Assembly (NCBI RefSeq): GCF_032854445.1
Contig: NC_088296.1
Location: 746,001 to 810,000 of the forward strand
Length of the DNA: 64,000 nt
Source of the DNA: Liolophura sinensis
Lineage: Eukaryota > Mollusca > Polyplacophora > Chitonida > Chitonidae
Direction: 5' to 3'
Below the pieces are notes generated by a model. That model worked only from the letters and a program-made list of their open reading frames with translations. It was not told the DNA's origin and did no database searches. Positions 34,500 through 47,300 of the stretch are shown here, in pieces (position 1 is the stretch's first letter; the number at the start of each line of letters is the position of its first letter). The position numbers and the translations under genes are program-made.

Positions 34500-35430
34500 A
34501 GTATACAGTAACGTGGAATAAGTTTACAGTTAAATGACTGTACGCAACATGGAATAAGGCTAGCGCTGAAAGACTGTACGCAACATGGAAGGTTACACCT
34601 TAATGGCTCTATGTAATATGGAATAAAGTCACAGCTAAAAAGCTTTTAGGCAACATGTAATAAAGTCACAGCTAATGATTGTATGCAGCGTGGGATAAGG
34701 TCACAGCTAAATGGCTGTACGTCACATGGAATAAGGTTACAGATAAATGGCTGTAGGCAACATGGGATAAGTCACAGCTAAATGGCTGTACGTCACATGG
34801 AATAAGGTTACAGATAAATGGCTGTAGGCAACATGGGATAAGTCACAGCTAAATGACTGTAGGTAACATACAATAAGGTAACAGCTAAATCGCTGTACGC
34901 AACGTGGAATTAGATCCAAGCTAAATGGCTGTGCGCATCATGGAGTAAGGTTACAGCTAGATGGTTGTACGCAATATAAAATAAAGTCAAAGCTAAATGG
35001 CTGTCTGCGACGTGGCATGGGGTCACAGATAAATGGTGTATGCAGCATGGAATATTTATTTATTTTATTCGATTGGTGTTTTACGCCGTACTCAAGAATA
35101 TTTCACTTATACGACGGCGGCCAGCATTATGGTGGGAGGAAACCGGCCCGGAAACCCACGACCATCCGCAGGTTGCTGGAAGACCTTCCCATTTACGGCC
35201 GGAGAGGAAGCCAGCATGAGCTGGATTTGAACTCACAGGTCATTACGCTGCGCTAGCGTGCTAACCGACTGAGCAGCATGGAATAAGGTTACAGCTAAAT
35301 GACTGTAGGCAACGTGGAATAAAGTCACAGTTAAATGGCTCTACGCGACGTGGAATAAGGTTTCAGGTAAATGGCTGTATGCAATATGGAATAAGGTTAC
35401 AGCTAAATAGCTGTACGCAAATCGGTTATA
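34500..35430. repeat. ~36-bp minisatellite, ~20 copies, split by a SINE
   Basis: Units of GGCTGTACGCAACATGGAAT plus AAGGTTACAGCTAAAT. The array is interrupted at 35055-35272 by a SINE and resumes at once after it. Confidence 0.93.
35055..35272 (-). mobile_element. tRNA-derived SINE (family A) with perfect 13-bp TSD
   Basis: Reverse-oriented copy (tail TTTATTTATTTTATTCGATT on the left). It is flanked by GCAGCATGGAATA at 35042-35054 and 35273-35285, a duplicated piece of the host minisatellite. The tRNA-like head is shortened and a block between head and body is missing relative to the copy at 33099. Confidence 0.92.
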
Positions 35431-35439
35431 TTTTTTATC

Positions 35440-35600
35440 CATTTGTTCAGTCATCTTATTTGAGTTTTACGCCATGTTTCACTTATACGAATGTGGGAGA
35501 TTAAAGTTTTACGCCGGACTCAAGAGTATTTCATTTATACGTCGGCAACCAGCATTATGGTGGGAAAAAACCGCTTAATGACCTACGGTTGCTTGCAGAT
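35440..35600 (-). mobile_element. SINE family A fragments, possibly nested
   Basis: Two partial tail blocks in a row (GAGTTTTACGCCATGTTTCA and AGTTTTACGCCGGACTCAAG...), then CCAGCATTATGGTGGG. It looks like a truncated copy next to, or inside, another. Confidence 0.65.
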
Positions 35601-35639
35601 CCTTTATATGACTAACTAATTTCATTTATTTGTTTTCGG

Positions 35640-36985
35640 GTCACATGACTAACTTCATGGGACTCTGACCGATTAGACTACATTTGTTATGGGTGCCCAA
35701 CCCTAACTTCATGGGACTCTAACCCATTATACTACATGTGTTATCGGGTCACAACCCTAACTTTATGGGACTTTAAAGCTTTAGACTACATTTGTTATCG
35801 AGTCACAACCCTAACTTCATGAGACTCAAACCCATTAGATTTCATCTGCTAACGGACTCTAACCCATTAGACATCATTTGTTATCGGCTAACAACCCTAA
35901 CTTCATGGGACTCTAACCCATTATACTACATGTGTAATCGGGTCATAACCCTAACTATATGGGACTCTAAAACCCTAGACTACATTTGTTTTCGGGTCAC
36001 ATTACTAACTTCATGGGACTCTGACCGATTAGACTACATTTGTTATGGGTGCCCAACCCTAACTTCATGGGACTCTGACCGATTAGACTACATTTGTTAT
36101 GGGTGCCCAACCCTAACTGCATGGGACTCTAACCCATTATACTACATGTGTTATCGGGTCACAACCCTAACTTTATGGGACTCTAAACCTTTAGACTACA
36201 TTTGTTATCGAGTCACAACCCTAACTTCATGAGACTCAAACCCATTAGGTTTCATCTGCTAACGGACTCTAACCCATTAGACATCATTTGTTATCGGCTA
36301 ACAACCCTAACTTCATGGGACTCTAACCCATTATACTACATGTGTAATCGGGTCATAACCCTAACTATATGGGACTCTAAAACCCTAGACTACATTTGTT
36401 ATCGGGTCACAACCCTAACTTTATGGGACTCTAACACATTAGACTACATATGTTATCGGACCACAACCCTAACTTCATGAGATCAGTAGAGTACATTTGT
36501 TATTGGGGCCCAACCTTAACTTCATGGGACAATAACCCTTTATGCTACATTTGTTATCGAGTCACAACCCTAACTTTATGAGACTCAAACCCATTAGATT
36601 TCATCTGCTAACGGACTCTAATCCATTAGACTACATTTGTTATCGGCTAACAACCCTAACTTCATGGGACTCTAACCCATTTTGCTACATTTGTTATCCT
36701 GGTCCAACCCTAACTTCATAGGACTCAAACCTATTATGCTACAATTGTTATCCTGGCCCAACCCCAACATCATGGGACCCTATCCCAATATGCTGCATTT
36801 GTTCTCGGGTCACAACCGTAACTTCATGGGACTCTAACCCATTAGATTTTATTTGCTAACGGACTTTAACCCATTAGTCTATATTTGTGATCTAAGTCCA
36901 ACCCTAACACCGTGAGACTCTAACCCATTACACTTCATCTGCTAACGAGGTCTAACCCTAATTTCATCGGGCTCTAATCAAATAG
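35640..36985. repeat. 54-bp minisatellite, ~23 copies, with a ~410-bp higher-order repeat
   Basis: Units of GGGACTCTAACCCATTAGAC, TACATTTGTTATCGGGTCAC, AACCCTAACTTCAT. The block from 35792 recurs almost identically from 36202, including its irregular short unit (TTTCATCTGCTAACGGACTC), so a multi-unit block was duplicated as a whole. A third, partial relative of that block follows at about 36560. Confidence 0.93.
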
Positions 36986-36999
36986 TTTTCTTTTGCCAA

Positions 37000-37215
37000 C
37001 CACACCTGGTTGACCCTTATCAGTATAATGGCTCGCGCGTGGAATCAGACTTGCCTTCGGTGAGGCGTCTCAGTGAAGCAGCACTAGATAAAAGAGCGGT
37101 GGAAATCCATTCTGCAACAAGGAGGCACATTACATGCACTCCAGGGATTCCTTCGTCGGCATATGACTGAAAAATTGTTAAGTACGACGTTAAACCCCAA
37201 GGACTCACTCACCCA
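37000..37215 (+). mobile_element. tRNA-derived SINE (family B), 5'-truncated
   Basis: Shares GGTTGACCCTTATCAGTATA, AAAGAGCGGTGGAAATCCAT, AACAAGGAGGCACATTACAT and AGTACGACGTTAAACCCCAA with the full copy at 26500-26865. It ends in ACTCACTCACCC. Confidence 0.88.
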
Positions 37216-37857
37216 TTTGCTCAAGAGCCATCCCCTTCGTGGGACACTTACCCATTAGACTTCATTTGCTAACGCCTCCAAATCCTGACTTTATGGAACT
37301 CTTGTTAAACAATCACACGGAAACAATGTTAAAAACGGGCCTTGAGAATGCTTAGTCCACCAGCAGAATCCTGCTTTCACAAGAATACAGTACGAAAGAC
37401 TGGAACGAAGAGAGTAAAACCGGTGACGAGTCCTGCAACTCTCTTTACAAACATTTTATCCAAACACGCCAGAAGACGAAAGGAAAGTAGGGAAAACAAA
37501 ATATGACGGGCAGAAAGGAAGACAAAGTGAATCACTAGTTAAAATAGATTGAACAAAAGACCGTATAGGTTATTGAACCGGTGGCCATTTTGAATAAATG
37601 TAGGCACAACCTTGAAAATATGTGCACTATTTTCGGTAATAGAAACGTAATAAAAGTTCTGTAATAGTGTGCGATCGAATTTCTTGTGTAATGATAGCTC
37701 GTCATTGTGCGTGAAAGAGGCTATGGAGTAAATAATGAGAAGAATCTTGGACAGAGTGGTCAAGTTGATTACTTGCATCCGTAGACGTCAGTATTCAGAT
37801 AACTGCACTTATAACTTAACATGGTATGGAAAATGTTTATTCTCCTTGGGCTTGTCA
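37216..37857. other. Unique spacer, nothing recognised
   Basis: A single decayed 54-bp-type unit lies at the left edge. The remainder has no gene, RNA or repeat that I can name. Confidence 0.4.
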
Positions 37858-38008
37858 TGCAATCTGGCGGCAGCCTGCGGATGGTCGTGGGTTTCCTCCC
37901 TGCTGCCCGGTTTCCGTTTCCACCCACCATAATGCTGACCGCCGTCGTATAAGTGAAATATTCTTGAGTACGGCGTAAAACACTAATCAAATAAATAAAT
38001 AAATAAAC
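37858..38008 (+). mobile_element. tRNA-derived SINE (family A), 5'-truncated
   Basis: Has GCAGCCTGCGGATGGTCGTG, CCACCATAATGCTGACCGCC, GAAATATTCTTGAGTACGGC and a TAAATAAATAAATAAA tail. Confidence 0.85.
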
Positions 38009-39062
38009 TTGTCATGCAGTAAGTAATGGCGATAGATCGTAACTTTACTTTAAAACTGCCCAGAGCTGGACTATTTCTAGTCTCAAGACTAGATTAATCC
38101 AGAGCTAAATTGCGGATTGGAAAGTGAATCACAAGAGATTACGAGACGAAATCTCATAACCCTGTAATTCTAATAGTGTGTGAGATTATCTTTTAGAAAA
38201 TCGTCCACTAACGATTAACGAGGTCGTTGACAGACCTGCACTAATGAGTAACGAGGTCGTTGATACACCGATAGACCTGCACGCATTCACACTAACAGAT
38301 AGACCTGTGCCAATTCGTATTAACTGATAAATCTGTACCCATTCACATTACCCGATAGACCTGCCCCCATTCAGTTTAACTAGTACACCCGCATCCATTT
38401 GTATTAACCAACAGACCTGCACCCATTCATGTTAACTAATACAACTGCATCCAATCATGTTAACTGATAAACCTGTGCCCATTAATATTAATCAATAGAC
38501 CTGTGGCCATTCATATTAATCAACAAACCTGTGGCCATTCATATTGACCGATACACCTGTGGCCATTCATATTAATCAACAAACCTGTGGCCATTCATAT
38601 TGACCGATACACCTGTGGCCATTCATCTTGACCGATACACGTGTGGCCATTCATATTGACCGATACACGTGTGGCCATTCATATTGACCGATACACGTGT
38701 GGCCATTCATATTGACCGATACACGTGTGGCCATTCATATTAACTAGTAGACCTGTGCCCATTTATATCTACCGATAGGCCTGCACGCATACATATTAAC
38801 CAAGGAACCTGTGACCACTCATATTAATGAATAGACCTGTGCCCATTCATATTAACCAATAGACCTGTGCCCATTCATATTTACAGATACACCTGTACCT
38901 ATTCATATTAACTGATACATCTGCACCCATTGGTATTAACCGAAAGACCTGCACCCATTTATATTCACTGATAGACTATAAATTTTTTCGCTTCAAGTGA
39001 TAGACAATTACCCGTGATAGACTCGTACCTTTAATAAACTCAAACTGTTGTGCATCAACTGA

Positions 39063-39130
39063 TTTATTTGGTTATTCATTTGATTGGAGTTTCACGTCGT
39101 ATTCGGGAATATTTCACTTATACGACGGCA
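39063..39130 (-). mobile_element. SINE family A tail fragment
   Basis: ATTTGATTGGAGTTTCACGT, GAATATTTCACTTATACGAC. It breaks off after CGGC. Confidence 0.75.
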
Positions 39131-39242
39131 CCTATGGTTAAGTTGATATTTTCTCATAGACCTGTGCCCATTCGTACTGACTGATAAACTGGTATGTTTT
39201 CGTATTAAGTGATAGATATGTACTACTGATAAACTACACAAT

Positions 39243-39300
39243 CCTCTTCGTCATATGACTGAGAAATTGTTACGTACGACGGTAAACTTCAAGAATGCAG
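39243..39300 (+). mobile_element. SINE family B tail fragment
   Basis: CTTCGTCATATGACTGAGAA and GTACGACGGTAAACTTCAAG match the 3' block of the copy at 26500-26865. Confidence 0.65.
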
Positions 39301-39497
39301 GCACACCACCGATAGACTCAAACCTTTAATACTCGAGCCCATTTGTATTAACTGATAAATTCTTGCCCATTCATATCAACTGATAGACTCTTACTCATTT
39401 GTATTAAGTGATAGACTTCTACTTATTCGTATTAGGTGATTTACTATTACCCATTCGTATTGACTGACAGACTCTTATTCATTTGCATTAAGTGATA

Positions 39498-39657
39498 GAT
39501 CCACGACCATCCGCAAGTTGCTTGCAGACCTTCCCACGTACGGCCGGAGAGGAAGCCAGCATGAGCTGGACCTGAACTCACAGCGACCGTATTGGTGAGA
39601 GACTACTGCGTCATTACGCTGTGCTAGCGCGCTAACCAACTGAGCCACGGAGCCCCC
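39498..39657 (-). mobile_element. SINE family A head and body fragment
   Basis: CCACGACCATCCGCAAGTTG through GGAGAGGAAGCCAGCATGAG to a full tRNA-like head (reverse of GGCTCAGTTGGTTAGCGCGC). With 39063-39130 it could be one SINE split by later rearrangement. Confidence 0.85.
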
Positions 39658-40199
39658 ACATTCGTATAAACGTATAGCCTCTTATCCATTCTTGAACACT
39701 GATAGACCCATTCGTGTTAACTGATGCACGTCTGCCCGTTCATATTAACTAACAGACTTACCCATTCGTATTAACTCATAGACCTTTACCCATTCGTGTT
39801 AACTGATAGACCCATTCCTGTTAACTGATAGACTTATGCATTCGTATTAACTGATAGACATTTACGCATTCATATTAACTGATAGACATTTGTCCGTTCG
39901 TATTAATTGATAGATACTTAATCATTTGTATTAACTGATAGACATTCACCCATTGATCTTAACGGATAGACATTTACCTATTCCTATCAAATGACAGACT
40001 CGTAGTTATTCATATTGGCCCACACAGACCGGTTGGCTCATTTAACCAGGGTATTGTACTCGACCAAGCCAACAGAACCCAAACCCAAATGATGTCTTTC
40101 TCGCTGATTATTCATATCAGTGTATAATGTTTTATACCCACTTCCGTATCTAACTGGCTTTCTGTCTGAATTGCCATCGTGCATTTGTCGTTATGCAAA

Positions 40200-40772
40200 T
40201 AATGACGAGTATGTTCATAGAGCATGACTATAACACTGATAGCCATAGGGCGTGACTATAACACTGATAGCCCATACGACGTGACTATGACACTGATAGA
40301 TATAGGGCGTGACTACAACAGTGATGGCCATAGGCCGTAACTATAACACTGATAGATATAGGGCGTGACTGCAACATTGATGGCCATAGGCCGTAACTAT
40401 AACACTGATAGCCATTGGGCGTGGCTATAACAGTGATGGCCATACGGCGTGACTATAACACTGATAGCCATACAGCGTGACTATAACACTGATAGCCATA
40501 GGGTGCGGCCATAACACTGATTGCCATAGGGCGTGACTATAACACTGATAGCCATACGGCGTGACTAGAACACTGATAGACATAGGGCGTGACTATAACA
40601 CTGATAGCCATACGGCGTGACTATAACACTGATAGCCATTGGGCGTGGCTATAACACTGATTGCCATAGGGCGTGACTATAACACTGATTGCCATAGGGC
40701 GTGACTATAACACTGATAACCATAGGGCGTGACTATAACACTGATAGCCATACGGCGTGACTATAACACTGA
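40200..40772. repeat. 28-bp minisatellite, ~20 copies
   Basis: Units of GACTATAACACTGATAGCCA plus TAGGGCGT, with ACGGCGT and TTGGGCGT variants. Confidence 0.95.
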
Positions 40773-42005
40773 TGGGAACGCGTGGTAAAAAAGTAAAAAT
40801 AATCAAACAAATAAATGTAAGCTTGAGACGTCCTCTGACAACGTCAGTATTTAAACTCAACTGGGCCACACCGTAAGATATAGGTCCTTTTAGATTATTA
40901 AAAAATACAAGGTATTCTTGAAAAGAACTTTAAAAGGGGTTTTCTTGTTTTATCTGAAGTTAGGTGTGTTGGTGGTTTCTAACAGGGCTGTCTGTCTGAT
41001 TTTGAAATGTTGCAAATATAGCGTTAAGCTAAAATCACATACAACTGTGAGAAAATAGACTTGAGGCAAAAACATTCGTGCATAAAATATGAACTATGTT
41101 AGCCATATTAAACAAATGATTATCGCAAGTTTGATAAAGTCTATCAAATTCCATTGAGTCGGAAGTTATAACAGCAGCCATTATGTTAACGGTTATCACC
41201 GATGTGTTCATACTCATTGCAGCGCATACCCCGCACTTCAAGGTTTGCTTTACATCACGGTAACCATTACATCAAGTTTTCTACAGAAAATTTGAACAAG
41301 GGGGCCACTGGGGTCACACTGAGGCTGGAAGTGATGTTAAGAAACAACAAACAATCTGTCTCAACATTTGTTTCTAATAATACTTTGTTTCTAATAATAT
41401 CAAATTAGTGTACAACATAATTATAATCAACACATGAAACAATTTTATAGATAAATGCTGATTAAGTAGTTCGGTGCACGGACACCAGTGGTGAGGCTAA
41501 ACCTAAACAAGCCTATGTTCATCGAACAGAATCCGAACGTCAGGCTTGTATAGGTGTGGCAATGATGTAAATCGAGCGTCGTGAGAGACGCATTAGCAGG
41601 CGATGGGCCTGAGCTGTCTAGTAATCAAAGTAGGCCAAAGGGGTAAGGCCGAACTACTCAAAACAGGAAACATTATACAGGACTCGAATCATAGTTATGA
41701 AGATTGGAAATTGGGGCTATACGATTGGCCAAATATAAAACATTTGACATGGCAGTCTACACATAACTGTGGTGTATATGAAGGCGTATTATCTCAAAAG
41801 CTGATTTTGCGTATTTTCCTTGTCATGTAAAGGCCCTAGTTTCAAGAAATATTTGAAAAGTCTGTTCTGTTTTAATTATTCATAGACGAAACCTTCATTT
41901 ATCTTCTCTCTTTTCTCTGCATTATTTACTGCTTTGACTTTGGAGTTAAACACCGCTTTCAAAAAATTTAACATTTGAAAGGTTTATGGGTGGAGACCCT
42001 TTAAA
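40773..42005. other. Spacer holding the first of two diverged duplicate blocks
   Basis: No gene recognised. The segment 41222-41583 has a diverged direct copy at 43561-43935. Confidence 0.45.
41222..41583 (+). repeat. Diverged direct repeat, copy 1
   Basis: Shares, in order, AGCGCAT, CATCAAG...TACAGAAAATTTGA, GGAAGTGATGTTAAGAAAC, AAATGCTGATTAAGTAG, CAGTGGTGAGGCTAAACCTA and ACGTCAGGCTTGTATAG with 43561-43935. Alignment by eye only. Confidence 0.65.
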
Positions 42006-42009
42006 AATT

Positions 42010-42665
42010 GATTCGTTATTGGTTGGTTATAGCCACAATCTCTTAAACACGAACTGAATGGTTATAGCCACAGCCTCTCATACACGTAAAGATTGGTTAT
42101 AGCCACAACTTCTTATACAAGTATTGATTGGTTATAGCCACAACCGCATATACATGTACTGATTGGTTATAACCACAACCTCTTGTACACGTACTGATTG
42201 GTTATAGCCACAACCTCATATACATGTATTGATTGTTATAGCCACAACCTCATATACATGTATTGATTGTTATAGCCACAACCTCATATACATGTATTGA
42301 ATGGTTATAGCCACAACCTCATATACATGTAATGATTGGTTATAGCCACAACCTCATATACATGTAATGATTGGTTATAGCCACAACCTCATATACATGT
42401 ATTGATTGGTTATACGCACAACCTCTTATACAAGTATTGACTGGTTATAGCCACAGCCTCATATACATGTATTGATTGGTTATACCCACAACATCTTATA
42501 CATTTACTGATTGGTTATAGCCACCACCTCATTTACATGTATTGATTGGTTATAGCCACAACTTCTTATACAAGTATTGATTGGTTATACCCACAGCCTC
42601 TTATACAGGCATTGATTGGTTATAGCCACAACTTCTTATACAAGTATAGCACACAACTTCTTATT
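42010..42665. repeat. 35-bp minisatellite, ~18 copies
   Basis: Units of ATTGGTTATAGCCACAACCT plus CATATACATGTATTG, with TCTTATACAAG variants at both ends. Confidence 0.95.
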
Positions 42666-43560
42666 TAAGTATGGTGGTACTGACAGGTAGGCCTGATAGG
42701 TTATACAGGTATGGCGATACTGGTAATGAGGTCTGGTATGTCTTCCCTAGTGTTGATATATGGTACTATCTCAATGAAAACACATGTCCTACTCAGTCAT
42801 AGTAATTTAACTCAGGGCAAGACAAGTTATGATGACGGACAGCTACAGCAGTACCAAGGGCATTTGGGACCACTTCAGTAGCATAATGGTTAGCGGGTGC
42901 GCCGCCGAGTCGAGAGATGGTAGAGTTTTTACTATTCTGTTAGCGGAGCAGATTATTCTGTTAGCAGAGCAAATTATTCTTTTAAATATAGCACAAATAT
43001 TCTATTAGTTCACATAGAGATTGTATTCGACTAACCGGATATTATGTTGAATATAAAAAGCTATTATCTTGTAATAAGAGAATGTATTTCTGTTCAAAGA
43101 AACATTTTTTTTAGTTCAAGATACATAACTATAACATCTGTAATCAAAGTTTTAATAATTAAATTTTAAACAATATCAATCTCATACGTTCACGTGCAGA
43201 TCAAAATCGTTAATAGAGTTCCTAAAATTTATAAAACGGGTTGCATTATAACTTTTTCAAACTTTAGACACTATAGATCGTTTATGTACGAGTCTCATGT
43301 TTACTGAAAGACAAAAATTTAAGCTATTCTTCTATAATGAAAACTGTATTTCATTAGCGAGTATGAATGTTTTGCCAAAAGAAATCCGGAAGAGCCTATT
43401 TAAAGTAACAGGACCTGCATCTGGTCCTGCCACAACCTGGTGCAGCATACCTTTTGATACGAGCAAATCCTGGTTGTGACTTTGTACACCGCAACACTCG
43501 CCCATAACCGGTACTGTTGTCAGCCATGGACCAGTAGTAAAACCATGTCTCACTCCCTAA
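42666..43560. other. AT-rich spacer, no gene supported
   Basis: A short tRNA-like stretch at about 42880-42925 (AGCATAATGGTTAGCGGGTG) may be a decayed SINE head. Overlapping open frames at 43297-43596 have no known domain. Confidence 0.35.
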
Positions 43561-43935
43561 AGCGCATGCACCGTTCTCTCCATTCGCTCTCTGCATTCGC
43601 GTTACGCCACTCCCATCAAAAACAGATTTTGTACAGAAATGTTGATCAATGCCAATGTCTTTGGAGTTACGGTAATGAGACAGGAAGTGATATCAGAAAC
43701 CACAAAAAATCTCAGCCTCAACCCTTCTGTTACTTCTTGATTCACACTTATTCCTTTCATCTTGTGCATGCGCAACACGATTCTAAATGACATCTAAAAC
43801 AATGTTTTCATGAATGCTGATTCTAGGTCGGCGAGAGGAAAACAGTGGTGAGGCTTAACCTAAAACTTTCCACATGCGCCTCAAAAGATCCAAAACGTCA
43901 AACTTGTCTAGTGGTGGCAGTGCTGTGAAGCGAGA
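43561..43935 (+). repeat. Diverged direct repeat, copy 2 (just upstream of gene 2)
   Basis: Diverged copy of 41222-41583, ending about 215 bp before the start codon of gene 2. It could therefore overlap the promoter or 5' UTR of that gene. Confidence 0.65.
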
Positions 43936-44149
43936 GAACAGTACATGCGCTGTAAAGAGTATATATCCAGATATATTGACGCGAATGGCCCACCACACCT
44001 GAGGCATTGAGGTGAGCGCTTTCAACTCGGTGAAGCATGACCTGTTGAGGTATTTCCAAGTCACAGCAAGCCAGTCAGACTTGAAATCAACACGTAATCT
44101 TTCTAGCTCACTCTCAGCGCTCGTCTTGGCAGTAATCTTGAAGTCAGTC

Positions 44150-44309
44150 ATGGGAACTTTTCACGTCTTCCTGACCGGTGTTCTGTCCATTTGTGTCTGT
44201 ATCGGGCCAGGCTTGGCTCATGTGGCCCTAACCTACCCGCCTGCCCGGAAGTTCGCCCTGGACTTTCTAGACAATGTGCGTACAATTGGACCATGTGGTA
44301 TGCCCAAAA
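44150..44309 (+). CDS. Gene 2 exon 1: signal peptide and mature N-terminal His
   Basis: The start at 44150 gives a hydrophobic leader ending GPGLA, with cleavage expected directly before HVALTYPPAR. The frame is open upstream to 44012, but the leader argues for this ATG. It ends TIGPCGMPK, phase 1, donor GTGAGT. Confidence 0.85.
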
Positions 44310-47300
44310 GTGAGTAGATTTTGCATGTTGTAAACAGATTATATTGACAGTTCGAATCAAGAAAGCTATATTCATCTCGCCACTCTGGGCATAGCAGTAA
44401 TGGATTACTAGTCAGATTTCAGGGCAGTTAATACGAGAATAGAACGATGTATAACTATTTGGTCTGCAGCCAAAATATAAAAATTCGACTACTTTCCCTT
44501 TCATTCTGAAACACTTCGGCGTTTCAGATGAACACATATTACTTTTTCTTTAACTGTATAATGTACTTTTTTGTTCAGCTATACCACTTTTTAACAAATA
44601 CACGCTAAGTGAGCACTTGTCTGACAATAATGCTAGCCTATACAAAATCAGCGCTGATTTGGGATATTCTTAGAATGCCGCTCCTGAGTATTGCCTAGAC
44701 TAAAGCTCAGTTTGAGCTTTTCCATTTAACCTTGCATAGCACTTTCCACATGGTTGCAGCTTTGTGGAAATAAATGGCAAATTCGACATCGGCACACCCG
44801 AAATACAAAATGTAAACATATAATATGTGACTATTCACCCGTCACAGATGTTGTAGACAGACAGTCAAGTGTTTGGTGCTGGTGGTAGTGTCTGAATATG
44901 GGATAAGTTAAAATATCGGCTCTCTTTTTTTCCTTTTCATGTATGTGGAAATGCAGAAAACACGTGTGTTTAGGACAGAAATCAAACACTTAAATAACTC
45001 ATCACTCATATTCACTAACCCTGTTCAAACCAAAATCCTGTTTTTATATAAACTCTATAATTGTATATTCTTATCTCTTTCCCCATCTGTGTTATCCAAG
45101 CGAGAATCCAGGCTAGAAGCTGGCGGATTGTTTAATCTACCTCAATCTAGTGCATCGCAGCGCCCAGATTACCCCTAAAGCCATGGCTTTTAATTGTCTT
45201 TATTAATAATTACAATTGACTGTTTTTATGTCTCAGTCCTAATTTCTCTATTATTGTGTTCTACCGCATATTTCGTTGTTTAATTCCCACACAATGTCCC
45301 GTTATCTGATACAATTGTTGGGCATGAAGGCCATTTTACACGCTTTAACACCCTGTAACTGGATCCCGTCTCCCTCGGGCTGTTTGGTGTGGGTATTGTC
45401 CACATACAGAGCACATCAACACAGATAATCTTTGTTTGTAGCCAAGCTCAGATGATATTTTACATTTGTCATATATAGCTATACCTTAATTTCTGCATTA
45501 CACGTATTTGTGTTTAATTTATCATCACAGTCTATTACAAAATATAGTTATGAGTGTCAGTAGTCTAAAAGAAGAATGTAGACTAAACTTAATGTTCTCT
45601 CAGATTTCCCACATCCATTCATGTGGTGTAACATCCATTCATGTGATGTAACATCCACTCCTGTAATGTAACATCCACATCACACTCCTGTGAGGTGGAT
45701 GTAACATCACACTCCTGTGATGCTACAAAACATACGTGGTTGTTACATCACACTCCTGTGATGTGGAGGTAACATCCACTCCTGTGATGTAACATCCACA
45801 TCACACTCCTGTGCTGTGGATGTAACATCCACTCTTGTGATGTAATATCCACATCACACTCCTGTGGTGTAACAACCACGTATGTTTTGTAGCATCCACT
45901 CATGTAATATAACATCCACGTATGTGATGTAACATCCAAGTATGTGATGTAGCATCCACTCATGTGATATAACATCCACTCCTGTGATGTAACATCCACG
46001 TATGCTATGTAACATCCACTCATGTGATATAACATCCACGTATGTGATGTAACATCCACGTATGTGATGTAACATCCACTCATGTGATATAACACCCACT
46101 CATGTGATGTAACATCCACGTATGTTATGTAGCATCCACGTATGTGATGTAACATCCACTCATGTGATGTACCATCCACACATGTGATGTAACATCCACT
46201 CATGTGATGTAACATCCACTCATGTGATATAACATCCACTCATGTGATATAAAATCCACGTATGTTATGTAGCATCCACGTATGTTATGTACCATCCACT
46301 CATGTGATATAACATCCACTCATGTGATGTAACATCCACGTATGTTATGTAGCATCCACGTATGTGATGTAACATCCACGTATGTTATGTACCATCCACT
46401 CATGTGATATAACATCCACTCATGTGATGTAACATCCACGTATGTTATGTAGCATCCACTCATGTGATGTGACATCCACGTATGTTATGTAACATTCACT
46501 CATGTGATATAACATCCACGTATATCTTGTAACATCCACCCATGTGATGTAACATCCACGTATGTCATGTAACATCCACCCATGTGATGTAACATCCACC
46601 CATGTGATGTAACATTCACGTATGTTATGTAACATGCATGGAGCCTTCTATATTACCTTTTCTGTTCGCCCTTTTTTTACTACAGTCGATACTTTATGTG
46701 AATTTGTTCGTATTATTTCTATAGCACACTAATTACCTACTCATTACCCACTCATTACTCAAAGCCTTTCACTTCGTAATATAGCCTTCTTCCTGTCTAT
46801 CACGTAAGCTTTACCACGCTCCACTCCAAAGCCTATTGCTTGTCCCAGTCCCCAATTCCATGACGTAGTGCTTTTTACAATCCATTACGTAGTGCTTTTT
46901 GTCAATCCCTTACCAAGTATTTTTCACAGTCCATATTGTGAATCTTTCGTGACTTTTTCCGCATCTCATTGCAGAACTCACTGTACGTGTACATTTTTTC
47001 TACGGTCCATTACGCGTGTTTTTCCGCATAGTCATTGCATTTTCCCTTCCACAGTCAAGTGTTTTTATTTCTTTTTCATTCTCAAAGTTCATGTATTAAG
47101 TAGCTCATTACGTGGCCCTTTAAAGGTTCATTACACTGGGTTGCGATTTCCGTTCCACATTCTGGTCTGTGTTTTTGTAATTCTCAAGGTGCATACAATA
47201 TATAGCTCATCACCAAGTTCTTTCACCCTCCGCTCTGTGTGAGGTTTTTTTGCGTAGTCATTGTGTTTTCCCCTCCACAGTCTAGTATGTCAATCTCACT

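Larger units (their letters stand above)
38190..40015. repeat. ~28-bp minisatellite, heavily diverged, with SINE insertions
   Basis: Best units are GACCGATACACCTGTGGCCA plus TTCATATT (38520-38750). To the right the units drift to TTAACTGATAGAC...CCCATTCGTA. SINE fragments at 39063-39130, 39243-39300 and 39498-39657 interrupt it. Confidence 0.88.

Noticed and set aside
35640-36985. Telomere-like AACCCTAAC in each unit
   Set aside because: Only one such short stretch per 54-bp unit, embedded in unrelated sequence; not a (TTAGGG)n array.
43297-43596. Overlapping minus/plus open frames upstream of gene 2
   Set aside because: No domain; frames on both strands overlap fully.
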